A stretch of DNA of 64,000 nucleotides from Pyxidicoccus xibeiensis (GCF_024198175.1 NZ_JAJVKV010000005.1:558001-622000), one strand, 5' to 3'; shown: positions 1 to 10,312, numbered from the stretch's first letter. The notes: generated by a model not told the origin, from the letters alone. A program made the numbers and translations.

Positions 1-134
1 ATGATCTTCACATGGAGGTTGGCCACGAACAGCGGCGCCGTCATGGGCGAGGCCAGGAACCACCATGCGTACCACTGGTTGTAGAGGGGCTCGGCGACGA
101 CGTTCTGCTTCAGGTACAGCTCAGGTTGGGACAT
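1..134 (-). CDS. Partial CDS, N-terminus only (possible MBL-fold metallo-hydrolase)
   Basis: Only the first 44 codons lie in the window; the gene reads leftward off the edge from the ATG at 134. A GGGGAG ribosome-binding site sits about 7 nt upstream of that ATG. The visible start carries LYLKQNVVAEPLYNQWYAW followed by a hydrophobic stretch. From memory this resembles the opening of a group of bacterial MBL-fold metallo-hydrolases that begin with a 'LYLRQNV..EPL...WYAW' segment, but no catalytic motif (HxHxDH) is inside the window. That the frame is coding is well supported; the function is tentative. Confidence 0.5.
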   Translation of the reverse strand, partial: MSQPELYLKQNVVAEPLYNQWYAWWFLASPMTAPLFVANLHVKI

Positions 135-337
135 CTCTTGCTCCCCGGACGATTCCGGCTCCGGCCCTCCGCTGGCCGTCCCCGGGTTCACGCGGGGTGA
201 CAGGCGAGCAGGTTCAAGGCCTCGGGCCTCATTGTGACGTATTCCGGACGTTCCGGCAGGCACGAAAGTTCCCGGGCGCCCCCGTCACCTGGATGGAGGC
301 AGGCGAAAGGTGCTGGCGGAGCGGAGCCTCCGGGTCG

Positions 338-1426
338 TCAATACTCCTGGAAGTAGCGCTGGAGCTGCGCCGGGTCCTTCGTCCGGGTGAGCGCCAGCTG
401 GAGGAGCACGCGGGACTTGGCGGGGTTGAGCTCACCGGAGGCGACGAAGCCCAGCTTGTCGTCGTCCACCTCGCTGTTGCGCAGCACGAGCCCGCTCATG
501 AGGCGCGTACTGCGGACCACGGCCACGCCCTGCTTGACGGCCCTGGCCAGGACCTCCAGTGCCTGCTGGCTCATGTTCCCATTGCCCACGCCCGCGATGA
601 CGAGCCCCCGCGCGCCGCTCTTCACCGCGGCCTCCAGCAGGTCCGCGCTCATGTTGGCGTGTGCGTAGAGGATGTCGACGCGGGGGAGCTTCTCCACCTT
701 CTCGAGGGAGAGCTCGCTGCGGTGGGTGTGCTTCGTGTCCACCGGCTCGAACCACGTCACCTTGCCGGTGTGCACGAGCCCGGCGGCGCCGCGGTTGGGG
801 CTCTCGAAGCTCTTCACGTTGGTGGTGTTCGTCTTGATGACGTTGCGGGCGGCGTGGACTTCGTCGTTCATGACCACCAGCACGCCCCGGCCCCGCGCGC
901 CGGGGTGGGTGGCGACCGCGACGGCGTTGTACAGATTGGCGGGCCCGTCGGCGCCGAGGGCGGTGGCCGGGCGCATGGCTCCGACGAGGACCACGGGCTT
1001 GTCGCTGCGAATCACGAGGTTGAGGAAGTACGCCGTCTCCTCCATCGTGTCCGTGCCGTGCGTGACGACGATGCCGTCCACGTCCGGGGTCGCGAGCAGC
1101 GCGTTGATGCGCCGGGCCAGCTTCAGCCACACGGCGTCGTTCATGTCCTGGCTGCCGATGTTGGCCACCTGCTCGCCGCCGAGACTCGCCAGCTGCTTCA
1201 GGCTCGGCACGGCGGCGATGAGCTGCTCCACGTCGAGGGCGCCCGCCTTGTAGGCGGAGTCCTCCTGGCGCGTCTGGGCTCCGGCGATGGTGCCCCCGGT
1301 GGCGAGGATGCGAATCCGCGCCTTGCCCTCACTGGCCTTCTCCGCGGCTGCCGCGTGGGATGCGCTCAACAGCAGCCACCCCAGCAGGGCGAGGCGAAGG
1401 CCAACGGCAGTGGGGTGGCGGTGCAT
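338..1426 (-). CDS. ansB: Secreted L-asparaginase (type II)
   Basis: Hydrolyses L-asparagine to aspartate and ammonia, probably in the periplasm or outside the cell. The 362-residue protein opens with a signal peptide (hydrophobic core about 9-27, Ala-rich cleavage region) followed by the N-terminal asparaginase motif LATGGTIAG with nucleophilic Thr43. The second active-site block, VVTHGTDTMEET, carries the Thr-Asp pair at about 125-126. Length matches mature asparaginases (about 330) plus a signal peptide. A second, leaderless asparaginase lies at 26,525-27,586 with only distant similarity, so the pair is periplasmic plus cytosolic rather than a recent duplication. Substrate preference (Asn versus Gln) cannot be read from the sequence. 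Confidence 0.9.
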   Translation of the reverse strand: MHRHPTAVGLRLALLGWLLLSASHAAAAEKASEGKARIRILATGGTIAGAQTRQEDSAYKAGALDVEQLIAAVPSLKQLASLGGEQVANIGSQDMNDAVWLKLARRINALLATPDVDGIVVTHGTDTMEETAYFLNLVIRSDKPVVLVGAMRPATALGADGPANLYNAVAVATHPGARGRGVLVVMNDEVHAARNVIKTNTTNVKSFESPNRGAAGLVHTGKVTWFEPVDTKHTHRSELSLEKVEKLPRVDILYAHANMSADLLEAAVKSGARGLVIAGVGNGNMSQQALEVLARAVKQGVAVVRSTRLMSGLVLRNSEVDDDKLGFVASGELNPAKSRVLLQLALTRTKDPAQLQRYFQEY

Positions 1427-1534
1427 GGTGCTCCTCCCGGCCCGTCCGCTCGAGCCGGAAGGGGGCCGCTCCCCGGGGGTGTAGATCAGTTCTTCGAGAA
1501 CCGCACGTGGAGCGAGCCGATGCGCTACGCCACG

Positions 1535-2455
1535 TCAGCCGACCTGGGCCAGGACGTAGCTGAACTCGCCTTGAGAGCCGAGCGCGGCCCAGAAGTTGTT
1601 GAAGCGGCCCTGGTCCATCGTCTGGCAGCCGGCGGAGTACGTGTCGGTCGTTCCGCCGCGATGGAAGTAGTAGCCCTGTCCGCCCCAGTCGCCGCTGAAC
1701 ACGTCGTCCTTCGAGTCGATCCGGTGATTGCGGTTGGTGTCGCGCTGCACGGTCGGGTTCCCGAAGCGCAGGTCCGGCGCGAGGATGTTGCCACCGAAGT
1801 TGCCGTTGAAGCTCTTCCGGTAGTGGTAGGTCTTGTTGCCGACGAGGCGGCCGACCGGCTTGGTGCTCTGGCTCGGGTCATCGGCCCAGCGGCGGTTGGG
1901 CTCGGTGTTGGCCTTGAACTCCTCGACGTGCGGCTTGCCGCTGCTGTCCTTCCACATGACGACGAGCCGATCGTCGTAGGTGCCGCCCGAGCGTTGAGCG
2001 TTGGTGAAGGGCGTGTTCACCCTCAGTCCGACGATGACGCGCTTGCCGGCCGCGAGGTCCTGCTTCGCCCTGGCGTCGCCGTACTTGTCCACGTACTTCG
2101 AGTAGAGCGCGTACTCCTTCGCCTCGGACATGCCCTCGGTGTTCGGGATGCCCTTGGGGAGCACGCCGGTGCTGCTGTCGGGCTTCGGCTTCGGCTTCGG
2201 CTCAGGCGCGGGCGCGTTCAAGACCTTCACGTGCAGCTTCTGGCCCGGCTGGATGACGTTGATGTTCTCGACCTGGGGGTTCAGCTTCTTCAGAGCGGCC
2301 AGTGAGAGCTCGTGTTTCGCCGCGATGCCCGAAAACGTGTCACCGCTCTTCACGGTGTAATCCACGTACTTCTTCTGAGCCGGCTTCTCCCCGGTGCTGA
2401 GCCTGGAGGTGATTCCACTCGGGGTGTGTCCGGACCGGATCTGGGACGTCGTCAT
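1535..2455 (-). CDS. LysM-domain protein with C-terminal SxGCQT (L,D-transpeptidase-like) domain
   Basis: The start at 2455 is chosen because AGGAG lies 9 nt upstream; an in-frame extension upstream lacks such a site. The 306-residue protein has a LysM peptidoglycan-binding module at about 33-78 (YTVKSGDTFSGIA ... INVIQPGQKL), a Pro-Lys spacer at about 82-95, and a C-terminal domain ending in a SAGCQTM motif (Cys at about 277). Motifs of the S-x-GCQT type occur in phage and bacterial murein-active proteins with a catalytic Cys, so a cell-wall hydrolase or transpeptidase-like role is inferred. No signal peptide is obvious, so export, if any, would be non-classical. It sits just outside the left repeat of the putative island. 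The binding module is certain; the enzyme activity is not. Confidence 0.75.
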   Translation of the reverse strand: MTTSQIRSGHTPSGITSRLSTGEKPAQKKYVDYTVKSGDTFSGIAAKHELSLAALKKLNPQVENINVIQPGQKLHVKVLNAPAPEPKPKPKPDSSTGVLPKGIPNTEGMSEAKEYALYSKYVDKYGDARAKQDLAAGKRVIVGLRVNTPFTNAQRSGGTYDDRLVVMWKDSSGKPHVEEFKANTEPNRRWADDPSQSTKPVGRLVGNKTYHYRKSFNGNFGGNILAPDLRFGNPTVQRDTNRNHRIDSKDDVFSGDWGGQGYYFHRGGTTDTYSAGCQTMDQGRFNNFWAALGSQGEFSYVLAQVG

Positions 2456-2546
2456 TCGGGGAAACTCCTGAAACCGAAGGTGTCTGACCTGATTGTCGAC
2501 GGTCGGGGTTTCGGAGTTTCTTGGAATTTGATCCAACTTCCTCGAT

Positions 2547-2594
2547 GAGGCGCCAGGCGGGGGGAAGGGGAGTGGGCCCTCCTGGATTCGAACC
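2547..2594 (+). repeat. Left direct repeat (att-like), tRNA 3'-end fragment
   Basis: These 48 bp match 17,975-18,022 with three mismatches, and 2567-2594 is identical to 17,995-18,022 over 28 bp. The matching part covers the T-loop and T-stem side of the tRNA (GGTTCGAATCC on the minus strand), the 3' acceptor strand and about 26 bp of 3' flank. Similarity stops abruptly at 2595, inside the T-arm, so no tRNA can be made here. This is what a distal attachment site left by insertion into a tRNA 3' end looks like. Confidence 0.8.
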
Positions 2595-2692
2595 CTCTTG
2601 CCCCGCAGTGCCCCGGGCCGCTCCCCGCAACAGTGCCCTCGTCCTTCCTATTGGCATTGGCTCACGGCCACAGACGAGCAGCGCTCCCTGCG

Positions 2693-4039
<1,347 letters not shown>

Positions 4040-4170
4040 TGGTAGTGAGGGACGCTACCATCCGGAGCCGACCCAAGAAAACATCCTCCAAGCTGAAATC
4101 CCAGTTTTGCGAGGGTCGTCTCCTCGCTCGCTCGACGGCGCGGCGAGCCAGGAGCCCCTCCGTCGGAGCC

Positions 4171-6771
4171 TCAGCGACTGTCCAGGACGACGCCACCTCC
4201 CCCGGGGAAGGTGATGCTCCCATCACCTGGGAGGTTCGTCACCTGCACCGGCGTCGGGCGCTGGGTGGTCGTCCCGTCGCCGAGCTGGCCGGTGGCGTTG
4301 TAGCCGCAGGCCCGGACGAAGGCGTCCTTGCGCAGCCCCATCATATGGCTGCCGCCCGAGGAGAGGTCCACGACAGAGTCCAGGAGCGTCACGGTCGGTG
4401 AGCTGCGCGAGGTCGTCGTCCCATCTCCGAGCTGGCCGTTGTAGTTGTAGCCAAAGGCCCACACCGTGCCGTCCCGCTTCAACACCGCCGTGGAGTAACC
4501 ACCCGCGGCGAGCGCGATGACATTGTTGAGGCCGGGGACCTGCACCGGCGAGTAGCGCTGGGTGGTCGTCGCATCGCCGAGCTGGCCGGAGGAGTTGTAA
4601 CCCCAGGTCCACACCTGGCCGCTCGCGAGCAGCGCCACCGTGTGGTAACCGCCCGCGGCGATGGCGAGGGCATGACCGAGTCCGGAGACCTGCACCGGCA
4701 CGGAGCGGTTGGTGGTCGTCCCGAGGCCCAGCTGCCCTTGGGGGCCGTAGCCCCAGACCCACAGGGTGCCATCCGCTTTCACCGCCACCGTGTGGAAGTG
4801 GCCCGCGGCGATGGAGACGACATTCTCGAGGGACGGCACCTGCACCGGCGAGTAGCGATGGGTGAAGGTCCCGTCTCCGAGCTGGCCGTAGAGGTTGGAG
4901 CCCCAGGCCCACACGGTGCCGTCCGCCTTCAGTGCCACCGTGTGCGTGGAGCCCGCGGAGATGGCGGTGACGCCGTCCAGCTCCGGCACGGACTGCGGTG
5001 TGAGCTGGTTGGCGTTCGTCCCGTTGCCGAGCTGGCCATAGGCATTGTAACCCCAGGCGGCCACGGTGCCGTCCGCGCTCAGCGCCACCGTGTGGTTGAC
5101 CCCCGCCGCCACGTCGATGACGCCGCTCAGGCCCGGGAGCTGCGTGGGCGTGACGACGTGGGTGGTCGTCCCGTTGCCCAGCTGGCCATAGGCATTGGAG
5201 CCCCAGGTCCATACCGCCCCACCGCGCCCCAGGGCCACCGAGTGAGCATTGCCGCCTGCGGTCTTCACGATCCCGCTGACCACGACGGCCACGGGGGAGG
5301 AGCGATGGGTGGTGGTCCCATCACCGAGCTCGCCGTTGGCGTTGTAGCCCCACGCAAACAGGGTGCGCACCTGGGTCACGATCACCTTCTTCCGCTCGGC
5401 CACGGAGGAGTAATAGCCCGCACCGAACATGCGCACCCCCGCGAGCGGGACCTGCACCGGCACGGAGCTGCTGGTGGTGTTCCCGGTGCCCAGCGCGCCG
5501 TAGAAGTTGTCGCCCCAGGCATACAAGGTGCCATCCTGCCGCTTGGCCAGGGTGTGATAACCGCCCGCGTCAATCTCGACGGCTTGGGTGAGCACTGCCA
5601 CCTGCACCGGGATGGAGCTGTTGGTGGTCGTCCCGTTGCCCAGCTGCCCAGCGCTGTTGTAGCCCCAGCTCCACGCCGTGCCGTCCCACTTCAGGGCGAC
5701 CGTGTGGACGACGCCTCCGGAGAGCGCGCGGACGCCGCTGAGGCTCGCCACCAGCACGGGCCTCAACCTGTTGAGGGTGGTCCCGTCCCCGAGCTGTCCG
5801 TAGGCGTTGCTCCCCCAGCTCCAGGCGCTTCCGTCCTTCTTCACCGCCAGCGTGTGCCACAAGCCCGCGGCGATGCTGGTGACACCGCTGAGGTTGGGCA
5901 CCTGGATGGGGAGCAAGCTGTTGGTGGTGGTCCCATTCCCGAGCTCTCCCGAGGAGTTGATCCCCCAGGTCCACACGCTCCCATCCGCCTTCAGCGCCAC
6001 CGTCCGCGAGCCGGCGGCTGCCACCGCGACGACGTCGCTCAGCTCCGGCACCTGCACAGGCACCGTGCGCATCGTGGTGGTGCCGTCTCCGAGCTGGCCG
6101 TACGAGTTGGAGCCCCACGTCCACACGCTCCCGTCCTCTGTCACCGCCACCGAGTGATCGGCTCCGGCCGAAGCGGAGACGACATGGCTCAAGCCCCTCA
6201 CCCGCGTCGGCGCGTTACGCTGGGTCCTCTGCCCATTGCCCAACTGGCCGTAGTAGTTGTAGCCCCAGGCCCACACGTTGCCGTCCGACTTCACCTCCAG
6301 CGTGTGGTAGACGCCCGGGTTCACGCTCGGGCAGGACTGGACGAAGTTGCGGAGCACCTCCCGGGAGATGCCGCATTTGGAGCGGTTGCCATTGCTGTCG
6401 ATGACCATGGGGGAGGCCTTCACCACGAAGGAATGCACCCCACAGCCGAGTCCGGCCGCAGCCTCGCTGAAGAACCACTCCCCCTGCTCTCCTACGCGCT
6501 CATCGAAGCCGTGGTCCGCGCCGTCCACGGAGTACTCCAGGTACACCGCGTTGGCGCCGTTGCCCACCACCCAGGAGCCTGCTCCCGCCAGCTCTCCCGA
6601 GAAGGAACTCACCCCCTCCACCTCGAGCGAGTCGAAGCTCACCCCCACGCACAGCGCCGACTCCTGGGTGGCCAGCGTCACTTCCGACACGCTCACGTCC
6701 TCGCCGGCGGGCACACCACACGCCACCACGAGCGCAAGGGTCGACATCCACAACACGTTCCAGCTCTTCAT
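4171..6771 (-). CDS. RCC1-repeat lipoprotein, 14 repeats
   Basis: The 866-residue protein starts at ATG 6771 behind a GAGGA site; an ATG at 6786 overlapping the upstream stop codon is possible. A lipoprotein signal (LALVVAC, Cys at about 18) should anchor it to a membrane. Residues about 50-145 form an Ig/beta-like region, and the rest is 14 copies of an RCC1-type unit (for example WGSNAYGQLGDGTTT with HTVALKADGTVWAWG), about 50 residues each. RCC1 units build seven-bladed propellers, so 14 copies suggest two propellers in tandem. Bacterial RCC1 proteins are usually surface or secreted binding platforms; the ligand is unknown. It is the last gene of the leftward run and is nearly contiguous with the subtilase gene, which suggests cotranscription and perhaps cleavage by it. 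Confidence 0.88.
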   Translation of the reverse strand: MKSWNVLWMSTLALVVACGVPAGEDVSVSEVTLATQESALCVGVSFDSLEVEGVSSFSGELAGAGSWVVGNGANAVYLEYSVDGADHGFDERVGEQGEWFFSEAAAGLGCGVHSFVVKASPMVIDSNGNRSKCGISREVLRNFVQSCPSVNPGVYHTLEVKSDGNVWAWGYNYYGQLGNGQRTQRNAPTRVRGLSHVVSASAGADHSVAVTEDGSVWTWGSNSYGQLGDGTTTMRTVPVQVPELSDVVAVAAAGSRTVALKADGSVWTWGINSSGELGNGTTTNSLLPIQVPNLSGVTSIAAGLWHTLAVKKDGSAWSWGSNAYGQLGDGTTLNRLRPVLVASLSGVRALSGGVVHTVALKWDGTAWSWGYNSAGQLGNGTTTNSSIPVQVAVLTQAVEIDAGGYHTLAKRQDGTLYAWGDNFYGALGTGNTTSSSVPVQVPLAGVRMFGAGYYSSVAERKKVIVTQVRTLFAWGYNANGELGDGTTTHRSSPVAVVVSGIVKTAGGNAHSVALGRGGAVWTWGSNAYGQLGNGTTTHVVTPTQLPGLSGVIDVAAGVNHTVALSADGTVAAWGYNAYGQLGNGTNANQLTPQSVPELDGVTAISAGSTHTVALKADGTVWAWGSNLYGQLGDGTFTHRYSPVQVPSLENVVSIAAGHFHTVAVKADGTLWVWGYGPQGQLGLGTTTNRSVPVQVSGLGHALAIAAGGYHTVALLASGQVWTWGYNSSGQLGDATTTQRYSPVQVPGLNNVIALAAGGYSTAVLKRDGTVWAFGYNYNGQLGDGTTTSRSSPTVTLLDSVVDLSSGGSHMMGLRKDAFVRACGYNATGQLGDGTTTQRPTPVQVTNLPGDGSITFPGGGGVVLDSR

Positions 6772-6785
6772 CGCTTGTGTCCTCA

Positions 6786-8318
6786 TCAGTACTGGCCCTT
6801 CAAGGTGGTGGTGTAGGTGGAGAAGGCTCCCAGTTGGATGAGCCAGGTGCCCCCCGCGGGGTTGTTCACCACGCAGGTCTCGTTGTTGCCCTTGCGCAGC
6901 GGACGGCACTGGTAGGCGTGCAGCTCCGGGAACTGGCCGTGGCGGATGTAGAGGTCCGCGTCCCCGGTGCCCGCGGAGATGGAGAACGTCACCGAGGGCC
7001 GGCCCGCGGGGACGTCCAGCTTGAAGTTCCGCCGGCCGCCCGTGACGTCGGACACGCTCACGCCCGCGCCGTTGACAAGGGGCGTGGCGTGAGGGCGCTT
7101 GTACAACAACCGGTTGGGTGAGCTCGTGTCACCGAAGTCCAGCTCCACCTGCCCCACGCTCGCGTCGTTGATCAGTCGCGCGGGGATGTCGGCGGGAGCG
7201 ACGCCGTTGGCCAGCAGGATGGCCGCCACGCCGCTCACGTGTGGCGCGGCGAAGGAGGTCCCCTCGAGCGGGAAGAAGGTCGAGTCTGTGTCACTGGTCG
7301 AGCTCACGGAGCGGAGGTTCGCGCCCGGAGCCCAGAGGTCCAGACACCCTCCCTTGTTGGACGCGTTGGTGACGCCCACCCAGCGCGCCTGGCTCTCGTC
7401 GATCGCGCCCACCGTGATGATGCGCGTCCGGAAGGGGTGGACCGCATCCGGCTGGAGGCGGGCCGGCGAACAGTCGCAGGCGTCAATGTTCGCGTTGCCC
7501 GCCGCGATCACCACGACGAGCCCGGGGTTCATCGCGACGACATCCACGGCAGCATCGATCGCCGGGATCTCGCTCGAGGCGGTGAAGCTCAGGTTGACGA
7601 TGGCCGGCGTGACGGCGTTGTTCGCCACCCACTCCAGCGCCGTCACCAGGCGATCCACGGTCGTCCCGAACTCGTTGAACGCCTTCACCGCGCGAAGGTT
7701 GACCTTCTTGGCGACGCCATGCGTCTTGCCACCGATGATCCCCGCGACGGCGGTGCCATGCCCGGTGACGTCATCCCCGGTCTGGTTGGGGACGGCGTTG
7801 AACACGACCTGGGCGCGCCCCTCGAACTCCAGGTGTGACGCCCGGATGCCCGAGTCGATGACGTAGACGTTGACGCCCGTCGCGTCCTCGGCCAGGTAGC
7901 TGTTGTCCAGCGGGCGGGCCTCCTGGTCGATCCGATCCAGGTTCCAGTCCGCGGGGCTCTGGACGCCCGAGGGCTGGACGATGCCATTCTCCAGGACGTA
8001 GTCCACCTGAGGATCCTCGGCGAGCGCCTGGGCCTGCTCCTCGCTGGCGGAGACGAGGAAGCCACGGAAGGCGGTCTCGTGGGTGGTGAGGACGCGCGCA
8101 CCGTACTGCCTGGCCAGCGCGCCCGCCTTCGCCGCCATGCTCGACAGACCGCGCCCGGGCTTCTCCTTCAGCACCACCAGGTACTCGCCCGTCACGGGGT
8201 TGTCGGCCCGCATCAACCTGCCCGGCCCTGACTTCTGAGGCGGCGCGGCGAGCACCCCCACCGAGGCCAGGACGAGGCCCAGGGTGATCCACCTGCTCAA
8301 GCTCTTCACGCTTCGCAT
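6786..8318 (-). CDS. Subtilisin-like serine protease (S8) with I9 prodomain and PPC domain
   Basis: Secreted endopeptidase of 510 residues. After a signal peptide (to about Ala25) comes an inhibitor I9-type prodomain (about 42-112, YLVVLKEKPG). The catalytic domain has Asp155 (VYVIDSGI), His187 (GHGTAVAGIIGG) and Ser355 (GTSFAAPHVSG). A C-terminal beta domain of bacterial pre-peptidase type (about 430-510, GTGDADLYIRHG) follows and is normally removed on maturation or used for surface or substrate binding. All three catalytic residues are present, so it should be active. A GGGAG site precedes the ATG. It lies 40 nt after the preceding gene and touches the RCC1 gene, so operon membership is likely. 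Its partners in the operon are candidate substrates. Confidence 0.93.
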   Translation of the reverse strand: MRSVKSLSRWITLGLVLASVGVLAAPPQKSGPGRLMRADNPVTGEYLVVLKEKPGRGLSSMAAKAGALARQYGARVLTTHETAFRGFLVSASEEQAQALAEDPQVDYVLENGIVQPSGVQSPADWNLDRIDQEARPLDNSYLAEDATGVNVYVIDSGIRASHLEFEGRAQVVFNAVPNQTGDDVTGHGTAVAGIIGGKTHGVAKKVNLRAVKAFNEFGTTVDRLVTALEWVANNAVTPAIVNLSFTASSEIPAIDAAVDVVAMNPGLVVVIAAGNANIDACDCSPARLQPDAVHPFRTRIITVGAIDESQARWVGVTNASNKGGCLDLWAPGANLRSVSSTSDTDSTFFPLEGTSFAAPHVSGVAAILLANGVAPADIPARLINDASVGQVELDFGDTSSPNRLLYKRPHATPLVNGAGVSVSDVTGGRRNFKLDVPAGRPSVTFSISAGTGDADLYIRHGQFPELHAYQCRPLRKGNNETCVVNNPAGGTWLIQLGAFSTYTTTLKGQY

Positions 8319-8358
8319 CTGCTCTCCCTTTCAACCGATGAGTTGGCGGCGCGGCCCA

Positions 8359-9147
8359 TCAGGGCGTCACGCCACGGCGCGCCTGTGCTCGAACGCTCAG
8401 CTCCCGCTCCTTCACGAGTCGACGCTGGTTGCGCGCGGCGAAGTGCTGCACCAGCTTCTCGAGCGGCGTCCCCTTCGCGGCCTCGACCAGGGCACCCGCT
8501 CTCTCGGGCTCTTGATCCGCGAAGATTTCGAAGAGCTCCATCCGGGTCGCGGCCATCGAGCGCCTGGCGCCCGGCGACAGCTCCGCGGTGAACGAGTCCT
8601 CCAGGATGATGCGCTCGACCGTGGACACCAGCTGCGCGCGCGCCGGGTTCTGCCTCCAGGCCAGCGCCTCGCGCAGGTAGTCGATCTGCATCAGGCGCTT
8701 GAAGCTGGACTCCAGCGTCTGCTCGGCCTCCGTCGAGGCGCTCAGCGCCCGGCGCAGCTGCTCATACATCTGCGTGTCGGCGAGCAGCGCCTCGTAGTCC
8801 TCGCGGCCGTTGGAGTCGAGGAGGACATGCTCGCGGAAGGAGTCGAACCGAGCCAGCTCCGGCTCCGTCTTGAAGATCTCCGCCTTGACCCGGTCGGTGG
8901 TGGTGGTGAACTCGCCGGGCTCCCCGTCGTCCCCCGGGGCTGCCGCCGGTGCCGCGGACAGGGGGGACGGGCGAGGCGCGGGGGTGGGCTCCGGCGCCGC
9001 GTCACGAGCCAGCGGGGTCGGTGCGGGAGAGACCTGCGCCGGAGCCGCCGTCACGGGGGCAGCGTCCTCCGCGCCGTCGAGCGCCGAGGCGATGAGCACC
9101 AGCCCCGCGAGCCCTGCGATGACGAACGGGTAGAGAGGGCGCTTCAT
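8359..9147 (-). CDS. Signal-anchored helical protein of unknown function
   Basis: The 262-residue product has an N-terminal hydrophobic segment (about 7-24), then a Pro/Ala-rich linker (about 28-72) and a charged, helix-rich domain (about 80-262) with no motif I recognise. The first segment could be an uncleaved anchor, with the C-terminal domain held away from the membrane by the linker. Its ATG overlaps the stop of the upstream Hint-domain gene (ATGA, 9144-9147), so the two are probably translationally coupled and made in step. A chaperone, tether or inhibitor for a neighbouring secreted protein is conceivable but not shown. Confidence 0.75.
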   Translation of the reverse strand: MKRPLYPFVIAGLAGLVLIASALDGAEDAAPVTAAPAQVSPAPTPLARDAAPEPTPAPRPSPLSAAPAAAPGDDGEPGEFTTTTDRVKAEIFKTEPELARFDSFREHVLLDSNGREDYEALLADTQMYEQLRRALSASTEAEQTLESSFKRLMQIDYLREALAWRQNPARAQLVSTVERIILEDSFTAELSPGARRSMAATRMELFEIFADQEPERAGALVEAAKGTPLEKLVQHFAARNQRRLVKERELSVRAQARRGVTP

Positions 9148-10253
9148 GGGCTCTCCACCTGGGGGAGCACGTCGGCGGGAATGCTCCGGTAGAGGATGAT
9201 GCGGTTGAGGTAGCCCACCTCGTCGTTCTGGAACCGCACGGAGCCCACCAGGTAGCCCTGGGCCACGAGGATGTTGGACACCCGATCTGTCGTCACCGGC
9301 GCGAGGTTGTAGACCTTGCCGAAGAAGGTGGCCTTCTGGATGTCCACGATGGGATCCAGGGTGCCGTCGGCCTTCACCAGCGCGTCGCCCACCTTGAGGG
9401 TCTGCGCCTGCACGATGCGGCCCTCGCCGGTGATGACCGGGTGCTCGAGGGTGAGGCGGAGCTGACCGCCAGACCGGGCGGTGATGACGGAGAGCGTGTG
9501 CTCCGCGTCCCGGAGCTCTCGCGTGTAGCTGTAGGTGAGGTTCGGCTGGAGCTGGAGATCATCGAACGTGGAGTCCGGCGTCAGCGTGATCAGATCCTCA
9601 CGCAGCGCCTCCATCGCCTCACGGATGGGGAGGTCGCCGTCGGCAAAGAGGATCTTCTGCTCGGCGGTGTAGCAGGCCGACTCGCAGTAGCCGTTCACAT
9701 AGAAGGCGGTGAAGGCCGGCTGGGTGCTCTCCTTGTCGAAGTAGAGCCTGCAGTTCGCCAGCTCCTTGTGAGGGAAGAGCTGGAGGTTGTCCCCATCGGC
9801 GATGTCGGGCGTCGTGCCGAAGGTGGGGTAGAGCGGGCGTCCCTTCCTCCGCCACGAGTCGCGTGACCACTGCAGGTAGCCGTCGGTGTCCAGCGCCTGG
9901 TAGGTGGGGCCCGAGTTATAGAGCGCGAACATGGCCGCGTTGTTCACCTGGAAGCTCGAGCCCGCGAACGAGCCCTCTCCCGCCGGGTTCCGAGCCAGGT
10001 CCGACTCCAGATAGTCCTTCAGCGTCCCACCGCTCGCGGAGCTCAGGCCCGTGTTGAACGCGGCCCCCGGGTGCCCGACGTTCTGGTTCAGCGCGCACTT
10101 GCGAGCCCACTCGACTCGCAGCTTCGCCGCGTCACTCGTCGACAGGTTGTCGACGGTGCATCGGCCCAGCAGGAGAGGCTGCGCCTGCACCTGTGCTGGC
10201 AACACCATCGCCACCACCACCAGGGCCATGGCCCTCCAGATCTTTTGCGACAT
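9144..10253 (-). CDS. Secreted protein with C-terminal Hint-like autoprocessing domain
   Basis: The 369-residue protein has a signal peptide (MSQKIW..., core about 8-22), an unrecognised N-terminal domain (about 25-185) and a C-terminal Hedgehog/intein-like (Hint) domain at about 190-345. Supporting motifs are a candidate nucleophile Cys194 (SACYTAEQKILFADG), a block-B TxxH (TLEH, His271) followed by the typical G-x-x-V-x-A ... L-x-x-GD ... DG pattern, and a late VYNL ... N-I-L-V-A-Q-GYLVGS block. Hint domains self-cleave at the Cys by an N-to-S acyl shift. No intein-style C-extein or homing endonuclease is seen, so this is a Hog/BIL-like processing domain at a protein end. It is coupled by ATGA overlap to the gene at 8359-9147. 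Confidence 0.78.
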   Translation of the reverse strand: MSQKIWRAMALVVVAMVLPAQVQAQPLLLGRCTVDNLSTSDAAKLRVEWARKCALNQNVGHPGAAFNTGLSSASGGTLKDYLESDLARNPAGEGSFAGSSFQVNNAAMFALYNSGPTYQALDTDGYLQWSRDSWRRKGRPLYPTFGTTPDIADGDNLQLFPHKELANCRLYFDKESTQPAFTAFYVNGYCESACYTAEQKILFADGDLPIREAMEALREDLITLTPDSTFDDLQLQPNLTYSYTRELRDAEHTLSVITARSGGQLRLTLEHPVITGEGRIVQAQTLKVGDALVKADGTLDPIVDIQKATFFGKVYNLAPVTTDRVSNILVAQGYLVGSVRFQNDEVGYLNRIILYRSIPADVLPQVESP

Positions 10254-10312
10254 CGGGATGTCCTTGCTTGTTCATGCCGCGCCATGCGGCGCGGGAAGCC
10301 GGTGAGTGTTCG

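Noticed and set aside
2573..2600. A second tRNA gene near 2.58 kb
   Set aside because: Only the 3' T-arm and acceptor strand are present; there is no D-arm, anticodon arm or 5' acceptor strand. It is the repeat left by insertion.
4200..6400. Regular repeats with a period of about 150 bp, at first sight CRISPR-like or satellite DNA
   Set aside because: The period equals the RCC1 protein unit (about 50 codons), the frame is open throughout and variation falls at loop positions.
9144..10253. A protein-splicing intein
   Set aside because: There is no conserved host-protein extein on both sides and no terminal HN-Cys/Ser/Thr junction; the domain ends the protein.
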